DNA of 64,000 nucleotides from Leptodactylus fallax (lineage: Eukaryota; Chordata; Amphibia; Anura; Leptodactylidae). A program made the position numbers and the translations under genes. Under the pieces are notes generated by a model, which was not told the origin of the DNA, searched no databases, and worked only from the letters and a program-made list of their open reading frames with translations. Every line of letters starts with the position of its first letter. The stretch's first letter is position 1. This document shows positions 13,225-24,731 of this stretch, in pieces. Where the stretch lies: positions 1,250,001 to 1,314,000 of the forward strand of contig CAMRHE010000207.1 in assembly GCA_947044405.1 (NCBI GenBank), given 5' to 3'.

Positions 13225-13535
13225 TCCAGGCCCTCAGTGTTTTTCATGTTGATGGCCTGTCCACAGGATAAGTCATCAGTATCTGATTGGTGGGGGTCTG
13301 GAATCTATAGATTCAGACAATAGGAACAGAGCTGCAGTTTCTGTCCACTGTATAGTAGCAGCACCAAAGAACAGCAGCTCTGGTCCTATTACTTGAATAG
13401 GAATAGAGCCGCTTCCAGCCCCATCTGTCTCTGTTGCTTCTGGTCGGCGGAGACAGCTGGATCAGCTGATCGGTGCAGGGTGCGGGTGTCAGACCCATAC
13501 CTTTCAGATAATGATGACCTATCCTGTATGGAAAA
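13225..13535. mobile_element. MITE, 'gatggcctgtcc...' family
   Basis: The left half has gttgatggcctgtccacagg followed by 'gatcggtggggg'-like text. The right half carries the inverted 'tcagacccatacc... atgacctatcctg'. It is related to 7593-7870 and 33859-34088. Exact ends are uncertain. Confidence 0.5.
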
Positions 13536-13560
13536 ACTGTGGGGACACAGAGAACTCCTT

Positions 13561-13850
13561 TAGGCTAAGGCCCCATGTAGTGTCCCGCAGCAAAAAAGTG
13601 CTGCAGGAAAAACCATGGCCGCAACACATTGCGGTTTTTCCTGCAGCGCTTTTCACTGAAAGTTCACAGAGGTTTCCTCTGCAGACTTTCTGCTTCCATT
13701 ATACCTAGAGGGAAACCGCCGGCGTTTCTGTAGGTATAATTGACATGCTTTTGGAAATCACAGTGTGTTCTTTGTGCGTATTTTACCACAGTGTGGGGGA
13801 ATGGGATTCGCTAGAAATGTAAAACGCTGCGTTTTTTTCCTGTGTCCTTT
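13561..13850. mobile_element. MITE, 'ttaggctaaggcccc' family (long form)
   Basis: It starts TTA-GGCTAAGGCCCCATG and contains a strong internal palindrome around gctgcaggaaaaacc / ggtttttcctgcagc. It also has the 'ataattgacatg... ttggaaatcac' module and ends near 'aaaacgctgcgtttttt'. A closely parallel copy lies at 52442-52725. Modules of it recur at 21100-21345, 24530-24730 and 49105-49365. Confidence 0.6.
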
Positions 13851-16598
13851 GTAGGGACAGTGTGCAAAACCTATGTCTCAAGAAACCCCAGTTGAGACTG
13901 GAACTGGATTAGATCATTTGCAAATAAACAATGTAGAGTCCTGTAACCCTATTTCTATTCTTCTTTCAATGGTATAATATCTGTAATCCCAGCTGTGCCA
14001 TAACCCATCATATCACACACGATCCTGCTATGCCAAGATTTGGGAATTGCTCAGACTATTTGGTGTTGTAATTTATAAACCCACTACAACCAAAATCACC
14101 TAAGACATAGAATCTTCACCCCTATCCATCCTGAAATACATGACAGGTATTAAATCCTATCTAGAAATTGTAAGGATCTGCTGGAGATAAATTCTTTGTT
14201 TTAATGACACCTTGAACTGAGGGAAAAAATTTAGCCCATTGTTAGTCTGACAGTCCACTTCACATGTGTCAGAAAGTGAAGTGTCACCTCCTGACTCCAC
14301 TACACGTCTTCCTGCATCAAAGTTATTCTCTGACTTGTCATCGATGTCCCTGACTTCCTTTGCAGGAAGGCTGGGGCTACACATGGTCAATAACAAATGT
14401 CAGTCACCGTCATGAGATTGAACGTTACTTTTTTCACCCCACGTTTTCTTTTTTTTGGGTACAGTCACATGAAAAATGTTTGCACACTCAATGTATTTCT
14501 GCACTATAGCTGTTGTGCAACTACTCTGTGTATAACCTTAGTGAAAATATGGCCATACACTTCGATGATGCAGTCGACCCTCTGCAAGCGTTTGCAGCAT
14601 TAACAAACCTGATTATTGGCCAAAATGACCAAAATCAGCTATTTTGGCCAATAAAAATCTTTAAATACGTCATAAATATCATACAGCTGTCGGGGAAACG
14701 CTTTTTTGAGCAAAACAGCTATAGCACCCGATTTCCTTTACACGTTCATGCTTGGTTCAATCGAGTGTGCATGTGTTGTCTATGGGGAAAGGAGAGAAAG
14801 CCGCTGCCAGAATAAAGGAGAGAAAAGAGCCATGTTATTATTGTAAAAGTATATACTGTACTATGTTATATATACACATACTTATTGCTGTTACATTTCT
14901 ATTGTTATTTTTATACCTGAAGTTTCATAAACTTCCTTTGTATTGTTATAAAAATAATAAAAACTCACATCCTGGTAGTCAAATGTGTGACTATTTTAGG
15001 CCTCCTGTTACATATAGATGCATCAAAGTATAATCTGACACTTAATACACTGTTACAGCAAATTTTAACTTGACACTTCAATCTGACATTGATAATGTAG
15101 TCAGTTCTGCAGGCATGAGGTTATAGAGATAAGCAGATTGGTACACAGTTTTATGGGAAAAGATTCAGAATGAGGCCTCATGCACACAATTGTGTGCACA
15201 GACAGTGTGCTAGCTGTGTTTTTCATGGCTAGCACACTGACCCATTAATTTATATGTATTTTCACATGTATTTTCGTGTATTTTCACGGTCCAGTGTATG
15301 GGACCGTGAGCCGGGATCAAAGTTCAGCACAGTTCCTATTCCTGTCCGTTTTGCGGCCCTTGCTCATTGGCTGTCTGTGCCATTCAGTCACAGCCCAGCG
15401 ACATGTCCGCCACCATGCCTCCGCAGCCCCATTCATTGCATTTCATTGATCTAAATCTCCACTCAATCTGGGCTTAGGAGTCCAGTGGGCGGTCCTGATT
15501 AGTGACTGATCTCTGTATGTTAACACATACAAGGAAGGCTGTCCATCCTTGAGTAGGACCACCCGCTGGACTCCTACAAGCATAGAAAGAGCAGAGATTT
15601 AAATTAATACATGACAGGTTATACTAAATCTCGCCCCACAACACTATATATTAATCTGCTTGTGTCGTTAAACTTTGTTATATCTGTAGTTATATAGTAC
15701 AGTGGAAAAAAGACATAGCGAATGTTTGGCAATTTTAAACAGGGAAGGGAAATGATGTGAATGAAAGGAAATGGTAGGAAATCAGGAGGGTTAAAGGGTT
15801 ATTGCCATCTCGGCAAATTGTGTCCAAGATGGGAATAACTGCTCTTAAACCCATAAGGAGGGGCTTACAGGAATAGGCAGAACAAGCTACACTGTTTCCA
15901 GAACTTCTTCTATGGAAGTTTTTCTTCTCCATTCCCAGTAAGATTTGTCATTCTTCGCTGTCATTGCACATTTAGGGCCAGTGTAGATGACCATAAACCT
16001 ACTTCTATCTATTCACCTTTAGTCTTCTTACCTTTAGTGGCTCTCCAACCAAAGATGGAGGGAACCTAGTGATAGGCAGCTGTCTTTCAATAAGAATGAT
16101 TTAGATTTATATAAGAGCAGAAAGTCTTTGAGACCAATGAACAGGCATATTTGTTTTTTCCATTCATCTCTGGATGTCTGGGTTATGGGGGCTGCCATCT
16201 TGCCTGAGCTTTTCCTCTGGTCTGTTAACAGCATATACTGGCTATAGGCAACAGTAGTCTGGAGCCAACTCATTGAAGTCTATGGGAGAGTTTTCTAGGC
16301 ATGCAGTGTGCATGGAGGGGGAGGAGACACCATCTATGCTCAGTAGTGGATGCAATGATGGATCACTTTGGGTGTTATCTATAGAACTGGTACTTTCCAT
16401 TGTAATTCTATCTATCTTATCTGTGATGTAAATGAGTTGACTACTGCAAGGAAAAGACGTGCAGAATGTATTATTTTAGTACATATTTTCAAACATAGAT
16501 AATGACATGGAACATTTTTAAAAAATATTATCAAAGATTCTTTAAATATGTTTAACATAAATACATGGTTTAGGTGATTTTCTGGTGACACATTCCCT
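13851..16598. other. gene-free AT-rich stretch
   Basis: No coding or RNA gene is seen. A short inverted-repeat segment begins at about 15172 ('gcctcatgcacacaattgtg', with gctagcacac/gtgtgctagc pairs to about 15310) and looks like another MITE fragment. The remainder shows no structure I can name. Confidence 0.5.
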
Positions 16599-16796
16599 TT
16601 ACGGCTGGATTCACACTAGCATTGGAGTCTCCGTGGCTGAATCTGCCTAAATTCGGTGGAGAGAAAAGTCCTGCAAGGAGGACACCTCTCTCTGGCGGTT
16701 CCAGTACAAAATCGCTTTTTATGCGGACAGGGTTTCCGTCTTTCGGGTCCCCATGTGGACCAGAAGGATGGAAACCCGAATACTAATGTGAAGACT
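16599..16796. mobile_element. MITE, 'ggctggattcacac' family
   Basis: It opens acggctggattcacactagc and closes with 'gaaacccgaatactaatgtg', an inverted partner. The same layout (including 'gagaaaagtcctg') is found at 34093-34355. Confidence 0.65.
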
Positions 16797-16802
16797 ATTT
16801 AT

Positions 16803-17080
16803 GTCCTCTAACATGTGCCATGTTACATACTACTGAAAATCTGGTATGTCCCCATTATATATATTGGTGCCATAAGTCACCTTTGCAGTGGTGTGTAACA
16901 GAAGGGCCAATGCACAATCTGTAACAGGGCCACTACCTACATTGTGTAATTTAGAATAAGTGTATATATCATATGGTGGAGAGATCTTTGGGGCCCCCAT
17001 AGGGTCTAGGACCAGGTAGTGACTGCTACTGCTGCACCCCCTATAGCCCCTGGTATGTAACATGGCACGTTAGAGGACAT
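16803..17080. mobile_element. Inverted-repeat element carrying a nested hAT MITE
   Basis: The left arm gtcctctaacatgtgccatg and the right arm catggcacgttagaggac are inverted copies about 30 bp long that face each other. Between them, at 16886-17052, sits a MITE of the cag...cccctg hAT family also found at 9650 and 47816. The outer element is most simply an older MITE interrupted by the hAT MITE. I could not confirm an 8-bp duplication for this inner copy. Confidence 0.6.
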
Positions 17081-17120
17081 GAAAGGTCCTCTTTAAGTTG
17101 TTGTTGGCCAAATGCTAGAC

Positions 17121-18367
17121 CAGGGGTCCCCAAACTACGGCCCGCGGGCCGCATCCGGCCCCCGGAGGCCATTTACCCGGCCCGCGTCGCAATTTCCTTG
17201 TGTTATTTCAATTGTGAGCGCACAGGCGCTTACAATTGAAATAACCCGCCGAGCGCTACACGGGAAGTCTCGTTCCTGTGTAGACGCTCGGCGCTCGTCG
17301 TCCGGACCTAGAATGATCACGTCATGACGCACGACGTGCTCATCTAGGCCTTACAGCCGAAGACAGAGGAGCCGGGACCACAGCGCGGGAGCGGCTGCAG
17401 TGCTAGGTAAAGTATATTTTCACTTTTTTTTTTTTTTACTGGGCATGGAGGGGGATCAGAGAGCTGGATCTATATGGGGGATTGATGGGACCTATATGGG
17501 GGAGAGCTGGACATATATGGGGGAGAGACCTGGATCTATATGGGGGGAGAGACCTGGCCCTATATGAGGGAGACTGCATGGGACCTATATGGGGGGGCAT
17601 AGGACCTATATGGGGGAGACTGCATGGGACCTATATGGGGGAGACTGCATGGGACCTATATGGGGGAGACTGCATAGGACCTATATGAGGGAGACTGCAT
17701 GGGACCTATATGGAGGGAGACTGCATGGGACCTATATGGGGGAGACTGCATGGGACCTATATGGGGGAGACTGCATGGGACCTATATGGGGGGGCATGGG
17801 ACCTATATGGGGGAGACTGCATGGGACCTATATGGGGGAGACTGCATGGGACCTATATGGGGGAGACTGCATGGGACCTATATGGGGGAGACTGCATGGG
17901 ACCTATATGAGGGAGACTGCATGGGACCTATATGGGGGAAGAGCATGGGATCTATATGGGGGAAGAGCATGGGATCTATATGGGGGGGCATGGGACCTAT
18001 ATGGGGGAGAGAGCATGGGACCTATATGAGGGAAAGAGCTGGACTTATATGGGGGCAGAGTGCTGGACCTATTTGCGGGAAGAGAGAAGCACATTTCAGA
18101 GGTGCACTGTGCTGTATTTGCATTTGTATGTATATCTCATTAGCCAAAAGCAGGCCCATACTTCACATTGAAATAATGGTGAGTTTGTTGACTTAAATTT
18201 ACTATTTCTTTATTTTGAATGTTGTATTTGTTCCCTTTTTGTTTTACTTTAAAATGAGATACGTGTAGTGTGCATAGGGATTTTCATAGTTTTTCTTATA
18301 GTCCGGCCCTACAACGGTCTGAGGGACAGTGAACTGGCCCCCTGTGTAAAAAGTTTGGGGACCCCTG
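17121..18367. mobile_element. Non-autonomous hAT element with internal minisatellite
   Basis: The left end is CAGGGGTCCCCAAACTACGG followed by cggcccgcgggcc, a classic hAT terminus. The right end is the inverted AGTTTGGGGACCCCTG at 18350-18367 (with one or two differences). The element is flanked by perfect direct octamers TGCTAGAC at 17113-17120 and 18368-18375, matching the hAT 8-bp duplication and its preferred TCTAGA-like centre. The interior has a palindromic segment (ttatttcaattgtgagcgc against gcgcttacaattgaaataac) and then a 0.65-kb tandem array. No transposase is encoded, so it would depend on a hAT transposase in trans. Confidence 0.9.
17452..18095. repeat. 25-bp minisatellite (gggacctatatgggggagac...)
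   Basis: More than twenty imperfect tandem copies of a 25-bp unit built on GGGACCTATATGGGGGAGAC plus TGCAT, with shorter variant units at both edges. Twenty-five is not a multiple of three and the unit lacks stops, so the frames over it are long and repetitive (MGPIWGRLHGTYMGETAWDL-like) in all three phases of the plus strand. They are not evidence of a gene. Confidence 0.95.
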
Positions 18368-18375
18368 TGCTAGAC

Positions 18376-19629
18376 TGTGGTGCTAAACATGAGTATGGTC
18401 TCTATGTAGTGAGTTTCTGCCACCTTTAATTGTGACTTCCCTTTCATCAGAACAAAGGACCAGGCATGTTGAAATCCAATGGCCTAAATCCTTATCAACA
18501 TTAGATTGTTGTCCATTTCTGAAAACTTCAGCAAGTTTGGCCATTCGTCTAATTTGTAAGGTCAGCTATAGGGTACACAGCAAATCAAATAGGATATATG
18601 ATTTAAGAAGTCATATATGTAAGTGTGTGCATGTGTATTATCCAGTACGTTGCATATTATGAATGTATCCAATGATACACGGTACATTCATCTTTTGATG
18701 TCTCATATAGTTGACTATGCTGGACATTCCACTCATATTATCACCACTTCCTGACCTGAAAACACGCCATGAGTAGATATTGTTAAGTAATTCTGTAGTT
18801 CTGTTGCATTATAAATTGGCTATGGTTACGTGCATTCTTGAAAATACCCCTGGAAAACTATGAGTGCGCAGACTGAGTCATATGATGTTCAACATCTGAC
18901 CTCTTCAGTAAATCAAGGACTTTTTACACAAAACTAAGGCAATTTATAGGAGATTTCATGAACATACACAAGCGGGGCACTAGTGACCCTGATTTACACC
19001 ATTGGTTTAGCTGAAGTGACAAGAGGCGCAGCAGCAGTCTCTTCTGACACTTTTACCTACACAATAATGTTCTGCAAGTGGCACATATAGATAGTGCACC
19101 GTAGACAGTGCACAGTAGACAGCTTGACAGTAGAGATTGTTGAACCTCGCCATATTCGTGAGGTTCACCTAACTGTTTCGCTTCGAACCGTAAGTGCCAT
19201 TATTATACTCTGGGGTTTCTTCAGACTCCATAGTATAATAAATGGAGGCCCCTTTCATGGACGCCCTTGCGGTGTTTGGCAGTACCACACTGAGGCCCAA
19301 TCACCCAGGAGGCTGAAAGAGGCCAGAAGAGGACACCAAGGGACCGTGGGACGCCGTGAGGGAGCCCAGGAGAGGTATGGCAAGATAAGTATAAGTGTGT
19401 ATTATGTTTCAGCACCTCCACTGGGCACCCACTTATTATCTCTTCAGACCATAGGGTATAATAGTGGTTTGTGGGTCCTGAATCCCGGAAGTTTCTAGTA
19501 GACAGTGTGTAGGTAGATGGACTAATGTAAACCATGAAGAGACCACAAGTCAAAGTCCCACAATCTGGTACTGATCACCACCCTAGGCCATCAATATTAT
19601 GGTCCAAAAACAATTTACGCTAGATTTAC
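18376..19629. other. gene-free stretch with an anuran-type repeat
   Basis: No gene seen. About 19130-19490 contains a repeat with 'gaacctcgccatattcgtgaggttc' (a short palindrome) and 'agtataataaatggaggccc'. Related wording in the opposite orientation lies at 63420-63620 ('tagagtataata', 'cgaatcttgggaggttcgcc'), so these are probably two members of one family. Confidence 0.45.
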
Positions 19630-19888
19630 AACTTCATTCAGGTTTCCGTTTATGGGGTCTGCTTGGGAACCCCACGAATGTAAACCTAATCCGCTTAAAA
19701 AAGCAGTTACCTGTGGAAACCCGTGGACCCCATAGACTATAATGGGGTCCACCGGGTTTCCGCCCAGTTTCTGCCTGAAAAAGGTGGAAAAATGCAGAGA
19801 GAAAAGTCCCTTCCAGCACATTTTTAAGTGGATTTGGGAACAGAAACCCCGATCGGAGACCGGGTGCAAGTGTGAACCTAGCCTTAGT
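19630..19888. mobile_element. MITE, 'ggttcacac' family, left end decayed
   Basis: It shares ccccatagactataatgggg and 'gagaaaagtcc' with 12607-12844. The right end gtgtgaacctagccttag is intact; the left end is reduced to cttcattcaggtttccg. Confidence 0.65.
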
Positions 19889-21099
19889 TTTGCCTCATTG
19901 GAAAATAAACGTGCTTTAGTTCCATCTCATTTCTAATCATTTATTTCAATAGCCATTTGATCAGATACCTTATACTAAGGCAGTTACTACAGTAAGAACG
20001 TGATATATTGAGGCCATATATTCTGAAAGTAGAGTCATTGCAGAGCACTGAAGAGCTGTCAATCTTTGCAGGAAGTGAAATATAAACAGTCAGGTTGTGT
20101 AGGTGAAGGTATACAGGTGCGGGTGTGTAACCTATGATTACCAATGAAAAGCTCCTTTTTTTCTGAAAATTCTATGGCTATACAAAGACAGATTGTCTGA
20201 GCTTACAAGACATTAGTACTAGTGAATTGGACAAGCGTAGGGCAACGCAGAGGAAAATACCAGCTCATTCTGATGATGGCTGTGAGCACCTGGGTTATGT
20301 AAGACAGTTTCTAAAATAAGTAATACCGCTCTTCAGAGTCATTTCCTGTGCTCTACATAAATATGTCAGCAAGCCAGGCCTTGTAATAGCCTTCGCACAA
20401 AGGTCCAGACAGATAATCCTACCTGTCATACAGTCTCAGAAAGAATACAAGCTTATTGGATATATATGTGGCTTTACAAGTGTTTCCATTTAGGGATTTT
20501 TGCTTTGTTTTATATGTTTTTTTATATTGTTAGTGCAGCACCTGTGTGTACTGTGAAGGATTATTGTATCTTTATATCCCACTGTGAGCCTTGCCACCCC
20601 ATGTAATATTGTTGGAGCAGATCCACAGATCGATGTGTAGTTAGGACTGTACTGACAAGTTATTATCAAGGTCTCAGCTGCGGGTGTCTCAGGAGGACAC
20701 ATCTGGTTGTAAAACTGGATGAAAATGTAATCTCTAATGGAAATAGAGAAAATCTAGGAATGGGGGATTAATAAAAGACAAAGCATATATTATTTCTATA
20801 CATACATTTAAAGGGGTTGTCCAGGATTAGAAAAACAAGGCTAGGCTACTTTCTTCCAAAAAAATCACTATAACAGGAAAGCACATGGAGTCATTGAATT
20901 TGATATGTGCCTTCAGACATCTCCAATGTGCATTAAGACATCTGTTTTGAATTTTATTCAAAAATTTGAATTATTACATTCTATGGCAGTCTTGACCTCC
21001 TGTGCGTCGGAGTGGAGATGCATCTATGCCTCTTAGGTGTATGTTCCTCTCTCCATGCAGTGGAAACTCAAATCTACACCAACTAGAAGCTGACATACA
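19889..21099. other. gene-free stretch
   Basis: AT-rich DNA with no coding or RNA gene. At 20811 a 'ttaaaggggttgtccagg' string marks the start of one of the TTAA-flanked anuran repeats, and the same opening recurs at 21352. Confidence 0.45.
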
Positions 21100-21345
21100 T
21101 TTGAGCTGAAAAAAATCCGCAGCCGAAAACCTGCAATTTCAAAAATGCTTGCATTTTTGAAATCACAGCATGTCCATTATACCTATGGAAACACTGGCGT
21201 TTTCCGTCTAAGTATAATAGGCACAGAAAGTACTTTCTGTGAAAAACACTGCGGAAAAAAACGCGATTCATTTCTGCTGCTGTCTTTTCCGCAGTGTTTT
21301 TTGGCTGCGGCTTTCTTCATGGGCCGTAGCCTATAAATGAGATTT
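21100..21345. mobile_element. MITE modules of the 'aaggcccc' family
   Basis: Contains 'gaaatcacagcatgtccatt', 'acactggcgttttccg' and 'gcagtgttttttggctgcgg', the modules seen in 13561-13850 and 52442-52725. Ends are poorly defined. Confidence 0.45.
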
Positions 21346-21649
21346 CATAATTAAAGGGGTTGTCCAGGAAAAAAAAAATATTTTTTTTAAATCGGTCGGG
21401 GGGCGGTGAAAAAAACCCAAATCAGACTCACCTTTCTCAGTGCTCCAGTGCCGCCCTGCGAGGTCCAGTCCATCTAGTCCATTTTTGTCTTGCGGCAGAA
21501 GTCCCCTCTATGTGGGACTATATTATGGAGGTATTCTCCAGCAGACTATAGCACACAATGGATGCACACTGCATTTTTTTCTATTATATATCCAACAGAA
21601 AAAAATACTTTTGGGGCATGAATGTGCAATATAGATTCATAGCGACATA

Positions 21650-22536
<887 letters not shown>

Positions 22537-22660
22537 TATATTAGTTGTACAGCATCAAAAAGTTGCATATTCTTCTTCTATTTTTGGGGCATGAATGTGC
22601 AATATAGATTCATAGCGACATATATTAGTTGTACAGCATCAAAAAGTTGCATATTCTTCT

Positions 22661-23390
22661 ACAAGTTTCATTTACACTGACAGTTGTAGATTTTTATGTG
22701 TTTTTATATTGCTTTTGCCACTTTTTGTGCAAATAATGGAACATAAATGGCCAAATAATAGAGCAAATCTGCACCAGCTCCTTGCTATACTGGTGTACTT
22801 ACTGCAAAATATGTGCTAAACTTCTAAAGAAGTATTCACCTCCAATGCAATTCATATTAAGACTGGCATAGGAAATGTCTTTTAATCTCCAAGTTGGCCA
22901 TAAACATATATTTATTTGCAGAGGATGAATAGACAATCCATTTTTTTGTGGTTTTGCAGTTACATAATACCTGTTTGGCATTGAAGTTGTCACAGTCTGT
23001 TGATTTGATAGTATTAAAACTTGCAGGAACTTGTCCCATCTTGTCCTGTAAAAGCTAATTATATCCATACTCGCTACAAATCTGCCGTCTATAGGCTTTC
23101 CACTGCACGGCAGTGCTATAATTCTTATTCTAATTGTAATTTATGCTAGGTCAATGTCCTACAAGGCTACAAAACGCTGGCACAATTTAGCGGCGGAAGT
23201 TTCTTCTCATTAAAATCTATATGGTTTATAGATTGTGACTTCCAGTCTTTTACTAGCAGCTTGTGAGTGCTGAATGGGAAATAATGGAGGTTAAATGAAA
23301 AGGGTTAGAACTACAAAATACTATTATTTACAGTCCTGTGTGATGTGACCCAATGGGAGTTTATCTCAGCGACAGTCCAAACACTGTTTA
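22661..23390. other. gene-free stretch
   Basis: No gene or recognisable repeat. The open frame at 22799-23068 (minus) has no domain. Confidence 0.45.
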
Positions 23391-23767
23391 AGGCTAAGGC
23401 CCCATGTTACTTGCAGATTTTGCTGCGTTTTTTTTGCACCAATGCCTGGAGTGGATTGAGCAGAAGATAGAAGTATAAGGCTATGTTCGCACAGCCGATG
23501 CATCCCGCTACTGATTAGGCCCAGATGAATAGGCCTAATCAGCAGGGAGTCTCGAGCAGCGGACACCGTGGCTGAATCTATTTTCCGCTTCCTGCTGCGA
23601 AATCTGCCCCCAAATCCGCAGCAAATTCCTCCGTGTGAACACACCCTTAGAGCTTCCTATATATTTCCCATTCCTTTTGTCGCCATTCTTGGCTTTAGCT
23701 CAAAAAATCGCAACAAAATCTGCAACAAAAAAAAGCTGCATTTCCGCAATGTGGGGCCTTAGCCTTA
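23391..23767. mobile_element. MITE of the GGCTAAGGCCCC family with a nested MITE
   Basis: The outer arms ggctaaggccccatgtta and ccgcaatgtggggccttagc are inverted copies. The interior matches 3091-3300 and 47238-47439 up to 'gaagtataag' and from 'agagcttcctatatatttcc'. Between these, positions 23479-23649 are an extra block absent from the other two copies. Confidence 0.75.
23479..23649. mobile_element. Nested MITE, ggctatgttcgcac ends
   Basis: The block opens ggctatgttcgcacagcc and closes gtgtgaacacaccctta, partially inverted ends. It interrupts a 'tataagagcttcc' sequence that is continuous in the sister elements at 3190 and 47350. The flanking triplets are TAA and TTA, one change apart, consistent with a 3-bp TWA target duplication. 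Confidence 0.65.
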
Positions 23768-23784
23768 GAATGACATTTTAATTG

Positions 23785-24310
23785 GGTAAGGGGTGGTCAC
23801 ACCTAGAGGATGGTCACGCATAGAAATTTGAAGCTGAATTTGAGGCGGAATTCGCTTCAAAATCTGCCTCAAATTCCACCTGAAATCCGACTCCCATTCA
23901 TTTTTTTTTTTTTTTATTGTAATTTTTATTGAGGTTTTACAGGATAAAAAAACAATCCGAAACAATAAACTCTGTAGGTACAAAGGAACAAAGACAATAT
24001 ACCATCATAATAGCCTTCCGATTATTTCAATGGGCGGCAGTAGCTGATATTTTCAGCTAGCGGATTCCACCTGAGAACTCCCATTGTAATGAATGGGTGG
24101 CAGAAATACATCGTACAGATTTTGACGCTGAAATGGACGTGGAATTTGTCACAATTCGCTTCTGTAATTTAGAATTTGGCTCTGTTCAATAAAGGCAAAA
24201 TATAATGGCAGGCTTCTGCGGATTCTGCTTCAAATTCAGCGTCAAACTCCTCGTCGGTTTTTTGACAATTAGAAAAAATAAGCTTCAAATTCCTTTGTGT
24301 GAACATCCCC
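23785..24310. mobile_element. MITE-like segment with a poly-T-tagged insertion
   Basis: The outer parts 'ggggtggtcacacc' and 'gtgtgaacatccccta' are inverted partners, with 'gaatttgaggcggaattcgc'-type text inside. About 23901-24025 interrupts it, beginning with a run of T, 'attgtaatttttattgaggt' and a short unique tail. This resembles a minus-strand retroposed fragment with a poly(A) tail. Family not recognised. Confidence 0.4.
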
Positions 24311-24731
24311 TAAGTATCTGACATAAGACAGGAAACAATAAGCATGAACTTAATAAGTGACTGACAGAAGGAGAGAGGATCCTACTTGCAAAGGCTTGCA
24401 AGGTTAGAGTCCCTTCTGCAATGGTGTTTCTTCATGTCAGTCATGTCATGGTCCTTTGTGACCATTTGCTGGATATGCTTTGCCACTGTCTGCAATGCGA
24501 AGTAATGTGTTTAATGTTTCCTTTGCAGGTGCAGGGGCCCCACATAGCGTACACACCACAGTTTGGCCGCGGCAGAAACACAGTGCAAAAAAACACGGCA
24601 TTGTACAGTCACTGCAAAGTGGATGGGATTTTAGTGAATCCCATCCACACATTGCAGAAAAATATGCGCAGTAGAAACTCTTCGATTTTCAATTCCGTTG
24701 CAGTTTTGGAAATCGCAGCATGTCAATTATA

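Noticed and set aside
17589..18196. Repeat-rich proteins MGPIWG.../WDLYGG...
   Set aside because: Generated by a 25-bp minisatellite that is open in all three phases, inside a non-coding hAT element.
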